The notes beneath the pieces were generated by a model. That model was not told the DNA's origin, did no database searches, and saw nothing but the letters and a program-made list of their open reading frames with translations. From positions 62,001-126,000 of the forward strand of contig CAMPDV010000448.1 in NCBI GenBank assembly GCA_946699065.1: 64,000 nt of DNA, in the 5' to 3' direction. Shown here one piece after another: positions 38,074 to 51,604 of this stretch; within the stretch, counting starts at the first letter, position 1; each line of letters starts with the position of its first letter. Source of the DNA: Loxodes magnus (lineage: Eukaryota > Ciliophora > Karyorelictea > Loxodida > Loxodidae). A program made the position numbers and the translations under genes.

Positions 38074-41000
38074 ATGCGAACATTCTCTCATCTCGCAACT
38101 ATTATTTTCTTCCTTTTTTTCTTTCAAAATCGGAAATTATTGTAAAATACGTTTCTTCTCCTGAAGCATAAGCTCACTTTTAGGATTTCGATGAGAAAAT
38201 TGAGGAGCAATTTGAGGAGGATTTTGAAGAGGAAGGGTCCATTAATAATCCATACACTAATTTAACATATGCATTTTAATAGCTTAGCTTAGAATAAGAA
38301 TTCAAAATTATAATTTCCCCTCATTAGCATTATCTAAATTGCTTTTTCTGAAACTCTCCTTTAAATGGATGTGAAATCATAAGATAGAACAATTACAAAT
38401 AAGGTCCAAAATCATTCAAAATAGAATCATACGACTGTTCAATAAATCCATTAGTTCGAAAAATGTGCTGAAAAAGTAATAAATCCAGGATAATTATTAA
38501 TGATTACTATGTATTTTTTCATCTAAAGAATGATACAGTAGAACTATAAAATGTTACTTTAGAGAGCAGTCTAAATTGTGATTATGTTGATTGCTCGAAA
38601 TATTGAGAAAGAAAACTAATAATTGCAGAAAACTCAAACTTAATTATAACCAACTCAATTATAGGGGGTATTTATTAATAGTTTAAAAATTACATTTTAA
38701 TTTCTAACTCAAATTTAACTTTTAATAATACAGATATATGAGATATAATTCCTGAAGAAAGTGGATATTTTATAACTGCAAATAAATCTTCCGCCAATTT
38801 TTACAATTGTAACTTCTTAAGAAATTATGAAGGAGTTATCTATAGCATTGAAAGTAATATTACTTTGGATAACTGCTTGTTTTAAGAAGTTAATGCATTA
38901 TAATATTTGTTTTAGTTAGAGAAATCATCTTTGAAAATATAGAACTCTAATTTTTAGTAAAAAAACGCTAAATGTCTTTCTATTATTTTTTTAGGCTAAT
39001 AGACTTTAGAGATTCTTCAAAGCTAGTTTATTGAAAGTAATAATGAAATTGGAACTATTTAGTCTAGCTAATCATAGCTTAGTATAGAAGAGTGTATCTT
39101 TTCTTCAAATAAAGCAAAACTTGGAAGTGTTTTGTATGTTTCTGAAAGCAAAAATATTAGAATTTAGAATTCCTAATTTACATCTAATTGAGCTAATATA
39201 AATGGTGGGAGCATATACTTAAGCAATTCTATCTTGCAGGTATTTAAAAATAACTCATTTTTATAAAATAAAGCAGACTCTTTAGGAGGAGCTATTTATG
39301 TTTACTAAAGTAGCATATATTAAATTGAAAATTGTACCTTTTTCAAAAACATAGCTATTAAAGGAGCAGCTTTATATGCTGAGGAATCAAATATAACTTA
39401 AATTTCATATATCTAAGCAAGTGAAAATAATGCAAGCTAGGACGGAGGATTTTTGTTTTTCATATAAACTCAAGTCTATTATTTATAGAATAGCTAATTT
39501 TGGCAAAATTAAGCAAGAGATAAAGGAAGCGTTTGCGCCTTATTTCGGAGTAACATAAATAGTATAGAAAATAATAATTTCTAGAACAATTTAGCTTTTT
39601 AAGGAAGCATTTATATATTAGAAAACTCTATTTAATCGATTATAAATAACTCATTTACTAGCAACCGTGCTAATGGAAATGGAGGAGCTATCTATACAGA
39701 AAGTAATAGCATCTCGTAAATATCTAACTGCTTATTTAAAGATAATAAATCAATCTATTAGAATGGTGGAGCTTTATTTTCTTTATCTACAAATATAAGT
39801 CTAATTTCAAAAATCGAGGCTACATAAAATGCAGTTTCTCAAGGTGATGGAGCATGCTTTTATTTTTAAGATTCTCAGTTAGCTTAACTTAAAGATTCTT
39901 ATTTTTATGAAAATAAGATTTCTGTGAATGGGGGCGTTTTAGTATTTAATCGCTGCAAAATAAAAGCAATTTCTAATAATATTTTTGAACAAAATGAAGT
40001 TTAAAATTTAGGTGGAAGCATTTATTTTAATGATGTTCTAATAGATTTAATAGAAAATAATACGTTTATCCAGAATAAAGCGTTAGGTGGAGGAGCTATA
40101 TATGCAGAACATCTTAGAGTTACTTTAATACATAACAACACTTTTAAGAATAATAACGCTACAACTCAATCAGGTGGAGCTATATACTTACAAGAGTCAG
40201 ATGTGGATTAAATTATAAATATAACTGCTACAAATAACAGTGCTAAATTAAATGGAGGTTTCTGCTTTTTGCAATAAACGAGTATAAAGATGATTAAGGA
40301 AAACGTATTTCAATTTAATTAAGCATTATTGAAAGGTGGAGTTTTCTATATATAAAAAAAGAATATAGAAACTATTCTTTCTAATTTATTTGATTAAAAC
40401 TAAGCTCAAGATTCTGGTGGAAGCGTTTATATAGAGAATTCTATGATTAACTTAATTGAAAATAGCACATTCACTAAAAATCTTGCTTCAAAAAACGGTG
40501 GAGTCTTCTTCTTATTAGAATCGTCAATAGAAGCGATTAAGAATTGTTCTGCTTCAAATAACTCGGCTTAAAAAGAGAACGGAGGATTTGCTTGTTTATA
40601 AACATCTAATCTTACTAGAATTGAAGATAGCAACTTTACGTGAAATATAGCAAATTTAAAAGGAGGAGTGCTTTTCGTGTAATCTAATAATAATTCTACT
40701 TATTTTATTATTAACTGCGATTTTGAGCACAATTATGCAAATTAAGGAAGTGTGGAATTTTTTTCATAAATTTGGCTGGAATTTCAAGGTATTCAAGTGA
40801 AGTAAAATAATGCTTCCTTAAATGGAATAATATTTTTAAACTTAGCAAAAGCTTAATTCTTTAATATTTAAGCTCATAACAACTCAGCAGCATAAGGAAG
40901 CTTCATTTATAGCTATCAATCTTAAGTAGAAATTAAAAACATTTATAGTTTCAATAATGTGGCTGAAATAAAGGGAGGAGTTATTTACTCAGAGAATAGT

Positions 41001-44000
41001 TAGCTTAATATAGAAAACCTGATAGCTAAGAATAATAAAGCATAGTATGGTGCTTGCTTATATATAGACTAATCAGAAGTTTAGATATAGAGCAGCAATA
41101 TTACTGAAAATTCAGCTTCAATTTATGGAGGATTTATATTCGCTTAGGATAGTAATATCTAAATAACTTAAATGATAGCAACAAGTAATGAAGCTACTAA
41201 TGCAGCAGTGACATATTCACTATAATCTAGCTTAATTTTAACTTAGAGTTAGATAATTAAAAATCAAGCATTTTGAGGTTCAATTATGCTTTTAATACAA
41301 TCAGATGCAATATTAACAGATTCAGATTTCTTTAACAACACTTCTAGAAAAGGAAGTTCTGTAGAATCAAGCAGTTCTTCACTAATGTATCTTCTAAAAT
41401 GCTAATTTTTGAATAACGAAGCTTTTTCAGTGTTATACTCTCTTATAGTGAATTCTTTAATTATTAAAGGAAGTGATTTTAGCAAAAACATAGCAAGTAA
41501 TGGAATCATAGAAACTAAATACGTTTAAGTAGTAATAATAGAAAACAATATTAATCAAAACAATATTAGTTCTGGAGCTTTAATCGAAGTCTTTAATTCT
41601 GATTTTTCTTTTTTAAATTGCTCTATTATCTAAAATTAAATAGGAAAGGGATTCTCTGTTTCTTAAAAATACTATAATTCTCTTATTTGGCAAGTAAAAT
41701 TTATAGAGAATGTAGGATTTAAAGGAGTAGCTATATAATCAGAATTATCGGCCTATTAAATAGTTGATTGTGCATTCTAGAAGAATATAGGAAGTTTGAT
41801 AGAAGCAACTTAGGATTTCATCTTTATTATAAACAGCAGCATTTCTAATAATTCAGCAGAATATGGATCTTTACTTTCTCTCTAGTAAGTTTATGCTAAA
41901 ATTTATTCCATCGGTTGCTATGAAAACAGAGTATACACTGGAGGCTTGCTAGATGCTTTCAATTCGAGTATTGAAATATATAAATCGATAATTGGTAATA
42001 ACACAGCAGAATATGGAGCAGTTTTCTATATCCAGAAAACTTATTTATACTTCAATTATACTTTATGCGTTTTAAATTCCACGAAAAGTAGTGGAGGAGT
42101 AGGTTATCTAGAGTTAAGAAGTAATTTTAAAGCATAAAACTCTTGGTTTATTAATAACTTTGCTAAATAAAGTGCTTTCTTAAATATACAAAGTTCAACC
42201 TTTAATTTAGACCAATCTATTATATACAATAATACAGCACTCTCAATGGGTGTTATCTGTTTATGAACATCATAAAGTGAAAAGTAATCAATTATTAGTA
42301 ACACAATCCTTAGTAATAAGTAAGGATAAAACTCTATTATTTTCATCTATAAAAGCAAAATAAAACTTAGGAACGTTTAGTTTTATCAAAACTTAGTCCA
42401 GGAGCAAACTTCAGGCCTAATGGTATGAGACTCTTTAGTTCACGTTGACAAATCGATTTTTAAAAATCAAAAAGCGCAAACAGGAACTTTTATAATGAGC
42501 GATTTTTAAGCTTAAATAACAATAAGTAACTCCTAATTTTACAATGCTAGTGGATATATAGGAGGAGCATTTTACTTAACTAAAACAAATTTAACATTAA
42601 CTGAGACTAAATTTTCTGATATGAGTTCTAAATAAGGACTTATTTATGCTCTTTAATCTAACTTAACCATACAAAATGTTAAGTTTAAAAGCGTAAATTC
42701 TACTGATTATGGAACTATTATAGTCATGAAAGAATAAACTTAAATGTTTATGGAAAACTGTATCCTTAATAGTTACACAAATACATCTATATTCAATGAA
42801 AACGGAAATATGAATTTGAGTAAAGTTCAGTTCATTTATGGTAAAAGTGATATAAACTATGGAAGTGCAATTTACTCTTTAAACTCCTGGCTGAATATGT
42901 AGAATTGTAAATGCTCAATATAATAAGCAAATATTGGTCCTTGCTTTGTTATCATTAATGATAAGCCATAAATTAAATATTTAATTGCTAACAACCAGTT
43001 TGAAAAAAATAAAGCATCTTAACATGGAGGAGTAGGATATGCTTAGAATGCTAATATTACATTCTAAAACAACTTATTTTAAAATAATGAAGTTCAAGGA
43101 GAATAGTCACATTCTAAAGGAGGAGCTTTAAGGCTGATTTGTGAAAAGTAATGAAATTGTAATTACATACTTGATTACAACTAGTTCATAGGTAATAAAA
43201 TAACTAACTAATATGGAGAAGGTGGTGCTATTTCTTTATAAGGAACTATACCTACATTTGTTCCTGATTTATAGGATGATAAATCATGCTCATTATACTA
43301 AAATAATTCTGCTTACTATGGTAATAATTTTGCATCTTTTGCTTTTAAGCTATCAAATACTTCCGTCTAAGATATTTTAGGGTGATGTAATGGGAATGAT
43401 TCTTAAAGATAATTATAGAGCTAAATACCCGGTTTTTAAATTCCTAATCAGACAATTTTCATTATAGATGCCTTTGGATAAATAGTAAAAACTGATAACA
43501 GTTCAATTGTTTCTGTTTATTCTGATGATTAAAATAATGATAAGGCAGAACTTGCAGGTAAAACAAGAATATAAGCAGAATCTGGAGTTTTTAATATGCA
43601 AGACATTATAGTTAAAGCTAAGCCAGGAAGTTAAATCAAATTGAACCTATAAACTGATGCTATTGAAGATAGAAATGAGTTTGCAAGTTAGATTTCTTAA
43701 AATAAAATAGAAATAAATATGAATATAACTGGTTGTATACGTGGCTAGATCTTAGTTGATGGAATATGATGTCAAAATTGTTTAAAGGGATAATATTCCT
43801 TATATGCAAAAGATAAATCCTGCAAAGAGTGCATGGAGGGAGCTAGATGCTATGGAAGTGATCTTATAATGCCTGTTAAAGGATATTGAAGAGAAAATTT
43901 CACTTCTAAAACCATTCTTAAATGTCCTAATCAAATTTCTTGTATGGGAACTTACTTAAGCTAAGCTAATGTTGCAGAATATTTAAAAATTACAGAATAA

Positions 44001-46067
44001 ACTTAAAGAGAAAAGTATTATAAAGAAAGTAAATGGTCAGGCAGCTGCTCAGAAGGATATAAAGGAGTACTATGTGATGTTTGCGAGCAAGATTGAACAA
44101 AAGATGGAGAAAATAAATGTTAAAAATGTTTAAATAAAAAATAGAGTTTGATAATAGCTGCTTTTCTATTTGCCATATTTATTGTGTATATTATATATCT
44201 AGTTAGATATACACTAAAATCAGCTTATGAGAAAGAATCATATTTAGGAGTTTACTTTAAAATACTTACTAACTATATGCAATTTTCGGTATTAATTCAA
44301 AATTTCAAATTTAATTGACCAGATGTAATAAAAGAATTGTTTTAAGTTAATGGATAAATTATAGCTACTACCTCTACTATTTTTAAATTTGATTGCGTTT
44401 ACTACGAAGGAGATAAAAGATACTATGACAAAGTAATAGATACATTAGCATTGCCTCTAATAATTTTAATAGCTTGCGTTCTACTTCTACTGGTCTATTC
44501 GTTATTAGCTAGGAAATTATTTAATAAGTCAGTATTTATAACTATAATGAGTGTTACATACTTTTAGCTTAACACTAATCTTATACTAACAGTTTTTAGT
44601 GCATTTAGCTGTATGGAAATATCAAATGGTCATTATGTTTTGAATGCATATACAGACATTGAATGTTGAAAGGGAAAACATCTTCAATTCATTCTTTGTT
44701 TTGCCTTGCCTGGATTTTTAATATACAGAGTTCTTATTCCTTCCGTTGTAGTGATATATTTATACAGAAATAGAAGCATTATTAAGTCAGTCTTCATTAA
44801 ATCCATGTTTGGATTTTTAACTCTAGGATATAAAGAAGAATTTTACTACTGAGAGTTCGTTAAGATGTATGAGAAGTTTTTGATCTCCTTGATATTCATT
44901 TTCTTATAAAACTCTACTATAATATTTTAGTTTTGGTGTTTAATCCTAGTCTTGATAGTATGTATTATGCTTCAAATAAAGTATAAACCTTTTGATAAAA
45001 AGGAACTGAATAGCTTAGAACTAAATTACCTGCTTATTTCAACATTTATCTTATACTGTGGCATTTATTTTGAATCTGGTCAGAAATATCCAATTATTGA
45101 TGTTATAATATTCTTGCTTCTAGTTACCTTAAATGGTTACTTTATATTAAACTGACTTCGCTAGATTATAATAGAGTTTGGTTAAGATATATAAATTGAT
45201 TCACTCAAATGATATTTTTACTTAACCTGCTTTAAAAGCAAAGTATAATTAAATGATATAGTAACTAAATGGGATTAATAAGATAAGAAAAGATAGGAGA
45301 AAATAGAAAAGAGAAATGTAGCATTAATAAGTAGAAAATTAAGAAATAGATACTAAGAGCAAAATATTTGCTATGACTTAGACTAGGATAATAGATATAC
45401 CTTGAAATTATATAAAGCCTTTAACCAAAGCGAGTCAGTAAGATGCCTAAAGGAAATGGAATGATTACTCTTACTAGACAGCAGCTTGATAGAAATTTAC
45501 TAATAGATAGCATTAAATTTTAGATTAACACAACAAAAGTACTGAAAAAGAAGAGTTAAATAATTCATTCAAAAATATAGAGAATTTAAAAACTTCTCTA
45601 GGGGTAACTTAGTTTCTAGTTAAATCCTATTTAAACCTTTTTAAACTGATGAATTTTAAACCAAATCTTTACAAATTAAACAATGTAATAACAGTGGTGA
45701 GTAAGAAAAGGAAATGGTTATAGAAGACTTATATAACGATACAACATATGAGATAAAAGATTAAAACCCTTCTCTTATAAAGAAATTTTAGGAGGATATA
45801 TAAAAATGTAATAAAGAAGACTTATAATTTAAAATCTCAAGCCTTTAATATAAAACTTAAAATAAACCTAATTTCTCAACTTTCTAATCTTAAAGAATGG
45901 CAAGAGAAATTGAGAATATTAACTAAGATAATTCCTAAAACATCAACTAAGAACTGCGTGTATCTGAGTTCATATATAACGAATTTAGTGATTATGGTTA
46001 GTTAAATCAAAATTTTCACTTAGAAGAGGAAAATAAATTTGATAGAAAGACGAATTAAAAATATTGA
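38074..46067 (+). CDS. Giant surface protein: beta-helix repeats, Cys-rich module, multi-pass membrane domain
   Basis: About 2,660 codons in one frame from 38133 to the TGA at 46065. The ectodomain (to ~residue 1800) consists of dozens of irregular repeats with G-G-A-I/L/F-Y, N-N/S and F-x-x-N-x-A motifs, the pattern of right-handed parallel beta-helices (pectin-lyase fold, polymorphic-membrane-protein style). A Cys-rich module follows at ~1885-2020 (C-x2-C-x2-G-x-Y-S, G-Y-W-R, C-P-N, C-S-x-G-Y-x-G-x-L-C-x2-C). About seven hydrophobic helices lie at ~2025-2385, then a Gln/Lys-rich cytoplasmic tail. This architecture is known in ciliates and oomycetes, probably for surface sensing or adhesion. 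The N-terminal signal-peptide-like M-R-T-F-S-H-L-A-T-I-I-F-F-L-F is in a different frame: a one-base slip in the T run at 38114-38120 would join it. Trp codons are often TGA. Confidence 0.88.
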
Positions 46068-49000
46068 AAAGTTTTAAAGGATTATAATTATTTTAAGCAA
46101 ATTCTTAGTATAATATAATATATTAAAATATAAAGTATAACATTGTTATATATAGAAGATATATATATACATTATTTTAAATAACCAAATACTCATCAAA
46201 TATTTATTTATACTAATGTGATAATAAAGTATCTTAGTTTACTATTACATAAAAGCTATATAACTTGTTTGAAATCCATTGACATTTAAACTTTCTTTGC
46301 ATTATTTTAGGCTGTATATCTAAAATTAATTTTAAAATACTTTCTTTTGGAAATAGCTTATAAATTAAAAAATTTGAAGCATTAATTCTTAGTTTAAAGT
46401 AAGTGTTTCAAATAATATAAAAGCACATAGTATAGTTATTTTAAGTTGTTGAAACTTTAGATTTCCGTATTAGATAGAAATATTTCTATGACTGAATAAA
46501 GAAAAAATATAAAAGAGAGAAGGAATTCATAGCTAAGTTTATACTATGTATATAATTTTTCTTAGTATATATATAAATATTTAACTACTTAAATCTTGCT
46601 CCATTTTTAGTTATAGTTATATACTCTTATTTTATTTAATTCTATAAATAATTACTTTATACTTTAAAATATAATAGCTATGTCATTTAGATACTCTCAA
46701 CTATACTTCATATTTGTATTTCTTGAGAAATTCCCTTCTTATATAAAAGCTAAAGTTCTAATATATTGAAATATATAAATCCTTAAAATTAAAGATATGA
46801 AGCAATGATACTATACTATGCAATTACTTTTTAAATTAGATATGATATTTAGACTATTAAATAGATATAGAGAACTTGACTATTTATAATTCAATTATAG
46901 AGATACTCTCTTTATGCTAAATCACTTAATTCTTTATAATTAAATCTCTAAGTTTTATAACTAGTTAACTTTTCCTGCTCTTCATTCATTTTTGGATAGG
47001 ATTTATTTGAATTAATAATAGAATTATACTTCTTAAATATATTAGAATGCTTAAGTAATACATCCTAAATTTAAGTTAAATTGGATATTAGATAATTATA
47101 ATAATGAAAGTAAGCTTTCAATTGAGAAGATTAATAAAGAGAATTGTCAATTAAATAACTAAGAATACATAAATATAGCTTCTAGTTGAAGAGAAGCAAT
47201 TTAAATAATCATTGGTATTTCATTTAATAATAACTAGTTATATCTAAATAATTCTATATCCATGGTTAAGTTGGAAATTCTTTAAGCTATTTTGAAAAAT
47301 TATCAATTGAAGAAAAAAAAACAACAGAGCAGGAATAGAAGTGGGGCCAATAAATATGATCCAATTTAGAATTGACAAACGCTTATATGATAATTAAGAG
47401 ATTTAAATATATAACATTCTAAGAAGAATTAAAAGAATATATCCAAAGCAAATATATCTTGATTGCTAACTTAAAATTTAAATTATATCATGATATTCTA
47501 TAACTAAAATCAGTATTCTTCTAGCCATATATTACTAGTAATGCTACATAAGATTCTTATTTCAATTATTTAAAATAATTTAAGTCTAAATGAACAAATA
47601 AATTACAAAGCTGATTATAGATTATAAGAAACGATGTAAACTATAAGAGATGCTAATTATTTTAAGAAAAGGAACTTATTCATTTACCTAAGAAATTCTA
47701 ATAATTTTAAGTTATAAAATGATATAATTTATAAGAAAATATTTATAATAGATACAAGCTTAAAGCAAATTTAAGGATAGCTTTTAATAAAATCAAATTG
47801 TATTTTAAAAATTATGAAGATCTTATTTTTTCAATCTAAGAATTAGTTATTAAATCACTATTAAAAAAGAAAAGTTTATATATGAATTTAAAATAAAAAG
47901 GAAAGGTTAATGATTAAAGCTTAAAAATTATAGAAAATGTCTTTCTTACATTTTTTTTAGACTGTATTCACTAAATATATTATATGAAGATTTATACATT
48001 AAAGTTTTTTTAAACATTTCCTATTAAAACACTTCCCTTCTGAAGGATAAAATATTTAAAATTATTATTAATCTTTATTATTAAACAACTTATTGATTTA
48101 TAATTAAGTTTAGTATTTTTCTAATAAAAAATATTGGGATAAAGAACCTTCAAAACCTCCAAAAATTATTTTACTCGAAATGTTTGTAAATGAGTTAAAT
48201 CTTAAAATTATTTAGAAAGTTTGAAAAAATCTAAATGAGCACATTATTAATTATTTTCTCTAAATCTTTTCTTACATTGGATTAGTTCTTTATTTTTTTT
48301 CTTTGCATGATCTATTGTTTTTAATCAATTTTACAGTACAAAATCTCTTAGATTACCTTATTTTCTTTCAATATTATAATCATTTTTTCAGTTTTTATTT
48401 TGGAAAATTAGAAGAACTTGATATATTTTTATTTATTTTCTAGAAACTGCCAAAAATTTTTTTTTCTCCGTTGATTTTGACTTTTAGATATTTATCTCAT
48501 TAGATGCGTCCGAGTGCCTTTTAACCTTAAATCTTTTTAATTTTAATATTATTTCTCCTTCTTTATTAATTATTTATTTTTTAGCTTATTATTTTTTCTA
48601 AGTATAGTAGATATATATCTACTTTAACTTTGGTGATTTGCTTAAAATTTTTAGATTTCACTCTGGTAACATATTTTACTCCTTTTTCTTAAATTTTTTA
48701 TTAATTTTTTAATGTTCTTCTTCAATATCTTTTCTTTCCTTGTAAATCCAATTGAATTTTATGCTTTACTAGAATTTATTTATTTAATTGAAAATACTTT
48801 TAAGATTTTTCTAACTAAGAATATTATCCAACACTTTTTCAGAGGTTTGAGTCATTTTTTGGATTCGACCTTCCTTTTAATTTTCATCTTCCTAAAACTA
48901 TCTAGAATTAATATTAATCATTTCTTTCAAGCTTAAAAATCCTTTTTTTTATTTAAAGTATTTTAATTCTAAAAAAGGGTTCTACTAATAATCTAAAATC

Positions 49001-51532
49001 TTTATTACTTTTTAATAATTTTATCATAAATATGAAATTAATTGAAATATCTTTATTTTTAATGTTAAAAATTAACCAATAAAATTTATTTAAAAAATGT
49101 TTAGTTCTTAGTAAAATAAATAATCTTAATTTTTAAATTTTAAATATTGCTATTAGTTATAATCTTATTCTCTTTTATTTTAATTTTTATAATTATTTGG
49201 ATAATAAACTTTATTGCTTATTAAATAGACATTTATTTTTATTTTATTTAAACTAAAAATTTTTTTTTGATTATATAGCTTTATTTAGATCTTATGGATT
49301 CTAAGAAGCAAACTATATTAAAATAAATTTTATGGATACTTTATTTCTTTTTAAATGCTCTATAAAAAGTAAATTTACTCGAAAATATAAGCCTTTTATT
49401 GGCTCTTGAATCAAACTTATTTTAAAAGTTTAGAAACAATTTTGTAGCGATAAATTACTAGAAAAAAAGCATGAAAAATGTAATGCTTTTATACTAGAGC
49501 ATAAAATTTAAGTTTACTCTTAATTTAAAGAAATAAATAAAATTACTAAGTATATAAAATAGATGGTAAGTAATAGAAATAAAAGCTATATATCTAGTAG
49601 CTGTAAGCTATTTAATTTTATTAGAGTTTACTTAGAAATTTTTTAATTTAATAGCCTTGATTTATTTAAAGAATCATTTATAAAGGTAAATCTAACTACA
49701 TTTTTTAAAGAATAATTGGATAAAGCTAGTAAGCAGCTAAATTAATCTACTTTAAAAATATAAAACAGAATAAATTAAAAAGCCCTAGATTTTTATTTAA
49801 AACACTAAAAATAGAAAATAAAAAAAATCGCAACAAAGAAATATCAGAATTCATAAAAAATAAAATGAAATTGAAATAAAAGTTTAAATATGAAATTATC
49901 TTAGAAACTTTTCATTTTATACAATTTATTAAAAAAAGAAAAGTGAGTTTAAAAGTAAAAAATTGAATTAAGTTTACATTAATAAATTATGGAAATAATT
50001 TATTTCTTTAAGTGTAAATCATAATATTCATATCTGAAATTTTAAAAATACTATATGAGAAAAATAAATTTAAATTAATAAGAGTATAAAAATATATAAT
50101 CGTACTTATAAAATTAAAAATATAAGACAATAAATTAAATAGCATTGAAATAAAAAATTGTAATTTTCTTTAAAATAAAATACATTTATATAATTTAATT
50201 ATAAGACAATTTAAATTAAATTTTTAGTATTATAAAGGAATAGCATGAACAATAAAACTACTATAATTTTAATTTATTTTAGATGATGAGAAGATAAATA
50301 ATTATATCTAAACTAAACATTTTTTAATTTTTTTAAAGTGTTAAATACATAAGCTTCTAAACATTTTTATTTACTAATAGAGGAAACATTAAAAAATAAA
50401 TTAAAAACGAAGTTAAATTGAATAACTAGTGCAATATCGACTAAAAATTATAAAGGTTTCTTATCTAAATTAAAAAATTAATTTATTGTTAAATGAATTG
50501 GTTAAGAAGCGATAATCGTTATAATGATTAAAATGTAAGAGAAAGAGCTAAGTTTTGTTTAAATAAATTTTATTAAAGAATATGCTTTAATATATCTATT
50601 TTAAATAAAAATATCTCGAATTCTATCTTATGTTTGAGATTTTTCAGAATTGAAATAAATATGTGGTGGAGTGGAAAGGTGTTTTGGAAGAAAAGTTGTT
50701 ATTTCAAGCATAGTAAAAAGTAAAAAGATCAAAATTCTTGCTTTATTATTTGGAATATATTTTTAATTGTTTGCTCTTTTCAAGTTTAAAAGTGAAAGTG
50801 AAAGTGAAGCGAATTTTTTTTTAATTATATAATCGTGAGAATTGATTTTTAGATCTTAATTGGGTAAGAGGTATAAATAATATCTTATAATATATTTTTA
50901 TTTTATTAATTACTTTAATAAACATTAATTTGTTTTCAATTATTTTATATTATATATTTATTAATAGTTGCAATCACGACTAACTTAAAATTTATTTATA
51001 AGATTGAAAAAATAATTTAAAAGTTAAAGGTTAAAATTTAAAGTTAACTAATATGTTTTATTTAAGCCATTGAGTAAGTAGACTAGATTTTATTAAGGTA
51101 TTTTCAGTTTATAATTCATGCTAGTTCTTTTAAAGAAAACTTCTCAATCATAAATTTTTTTATTTAAAAGAACCTTGAAATAAAATTATGGTTAAAAGCT
51201 AATCTAATAACTTCTATAAGTGAAGAATTTCTTAAAAAGATTCAAAAGAAATGGATCTATCTTATATCGTCTCTATATAGAACCGGTTTATTGAATATTA
51301 AAGTTATTGAATGAAAATAGCTAAAATTTAAATTGTTTATCTTCATAAAGTTGAATTTATCTAAGATTATACAAATTTAAGTTTTAAAATCTAAATAGCT
51401 AATTAATTGGCTTATATTCCAATCATTTATAAACGAAAAATATTTCCTAGATGTAACTTAATTTATTAGCATGGAAATGCTAAATTTTAAGAAAGTTATA
51501 CTTTAAATTAAATTTATTAAAATATATTTAAA
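46068..51532. other. AT-rich stretch with one possible gene
   Basis: A forward frame at about 46797-47960 (same frame as the giant gene) reads as a charged, helical, Asn/Gln/Lys-rich protein, best at 47050-47480, but TGA occurs about as often as chance predicts. It could be a separate gene, a remnant, or noise. The rest, from about 48.5 to 51.5 kb, shows nothing I can support. Confidence 0.3.
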
Positions 51533-51604
51533 GCTCTTATGGTGTAATGGCGAGCACCTTGGACTCTAAATCCAATGATCTGAGTTCGAATCTCAGTAAG
51601 AGCA
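51491..51604 (+). repeat. Inverted-repeat arm with tRNA-Gln(CUA), partner 62936-63049
   Basis: The tRNA and at least 40 bases upstream (ending AAATATATTTAAAGC) are identical to the reverse complement of the flank at 63 kb; weaker similarity extends further. Confidence 0.75.
51533..51604 (+). tRNA. tRNA-Gln (anticodon CUA), copy 3
   Basis: Identical to the other copies in the 72-nt body, followed by T6. Its upstream 40 bases are identical to those of copy 5. Confidence 0.96.

Noticed and set aside
48712-48936. Hydrophobic forward ORF of 74 codons
   Set aside because: It is a T-rich tract translated as Phe/Leu/Ile; a neighbouring frame is equally open.
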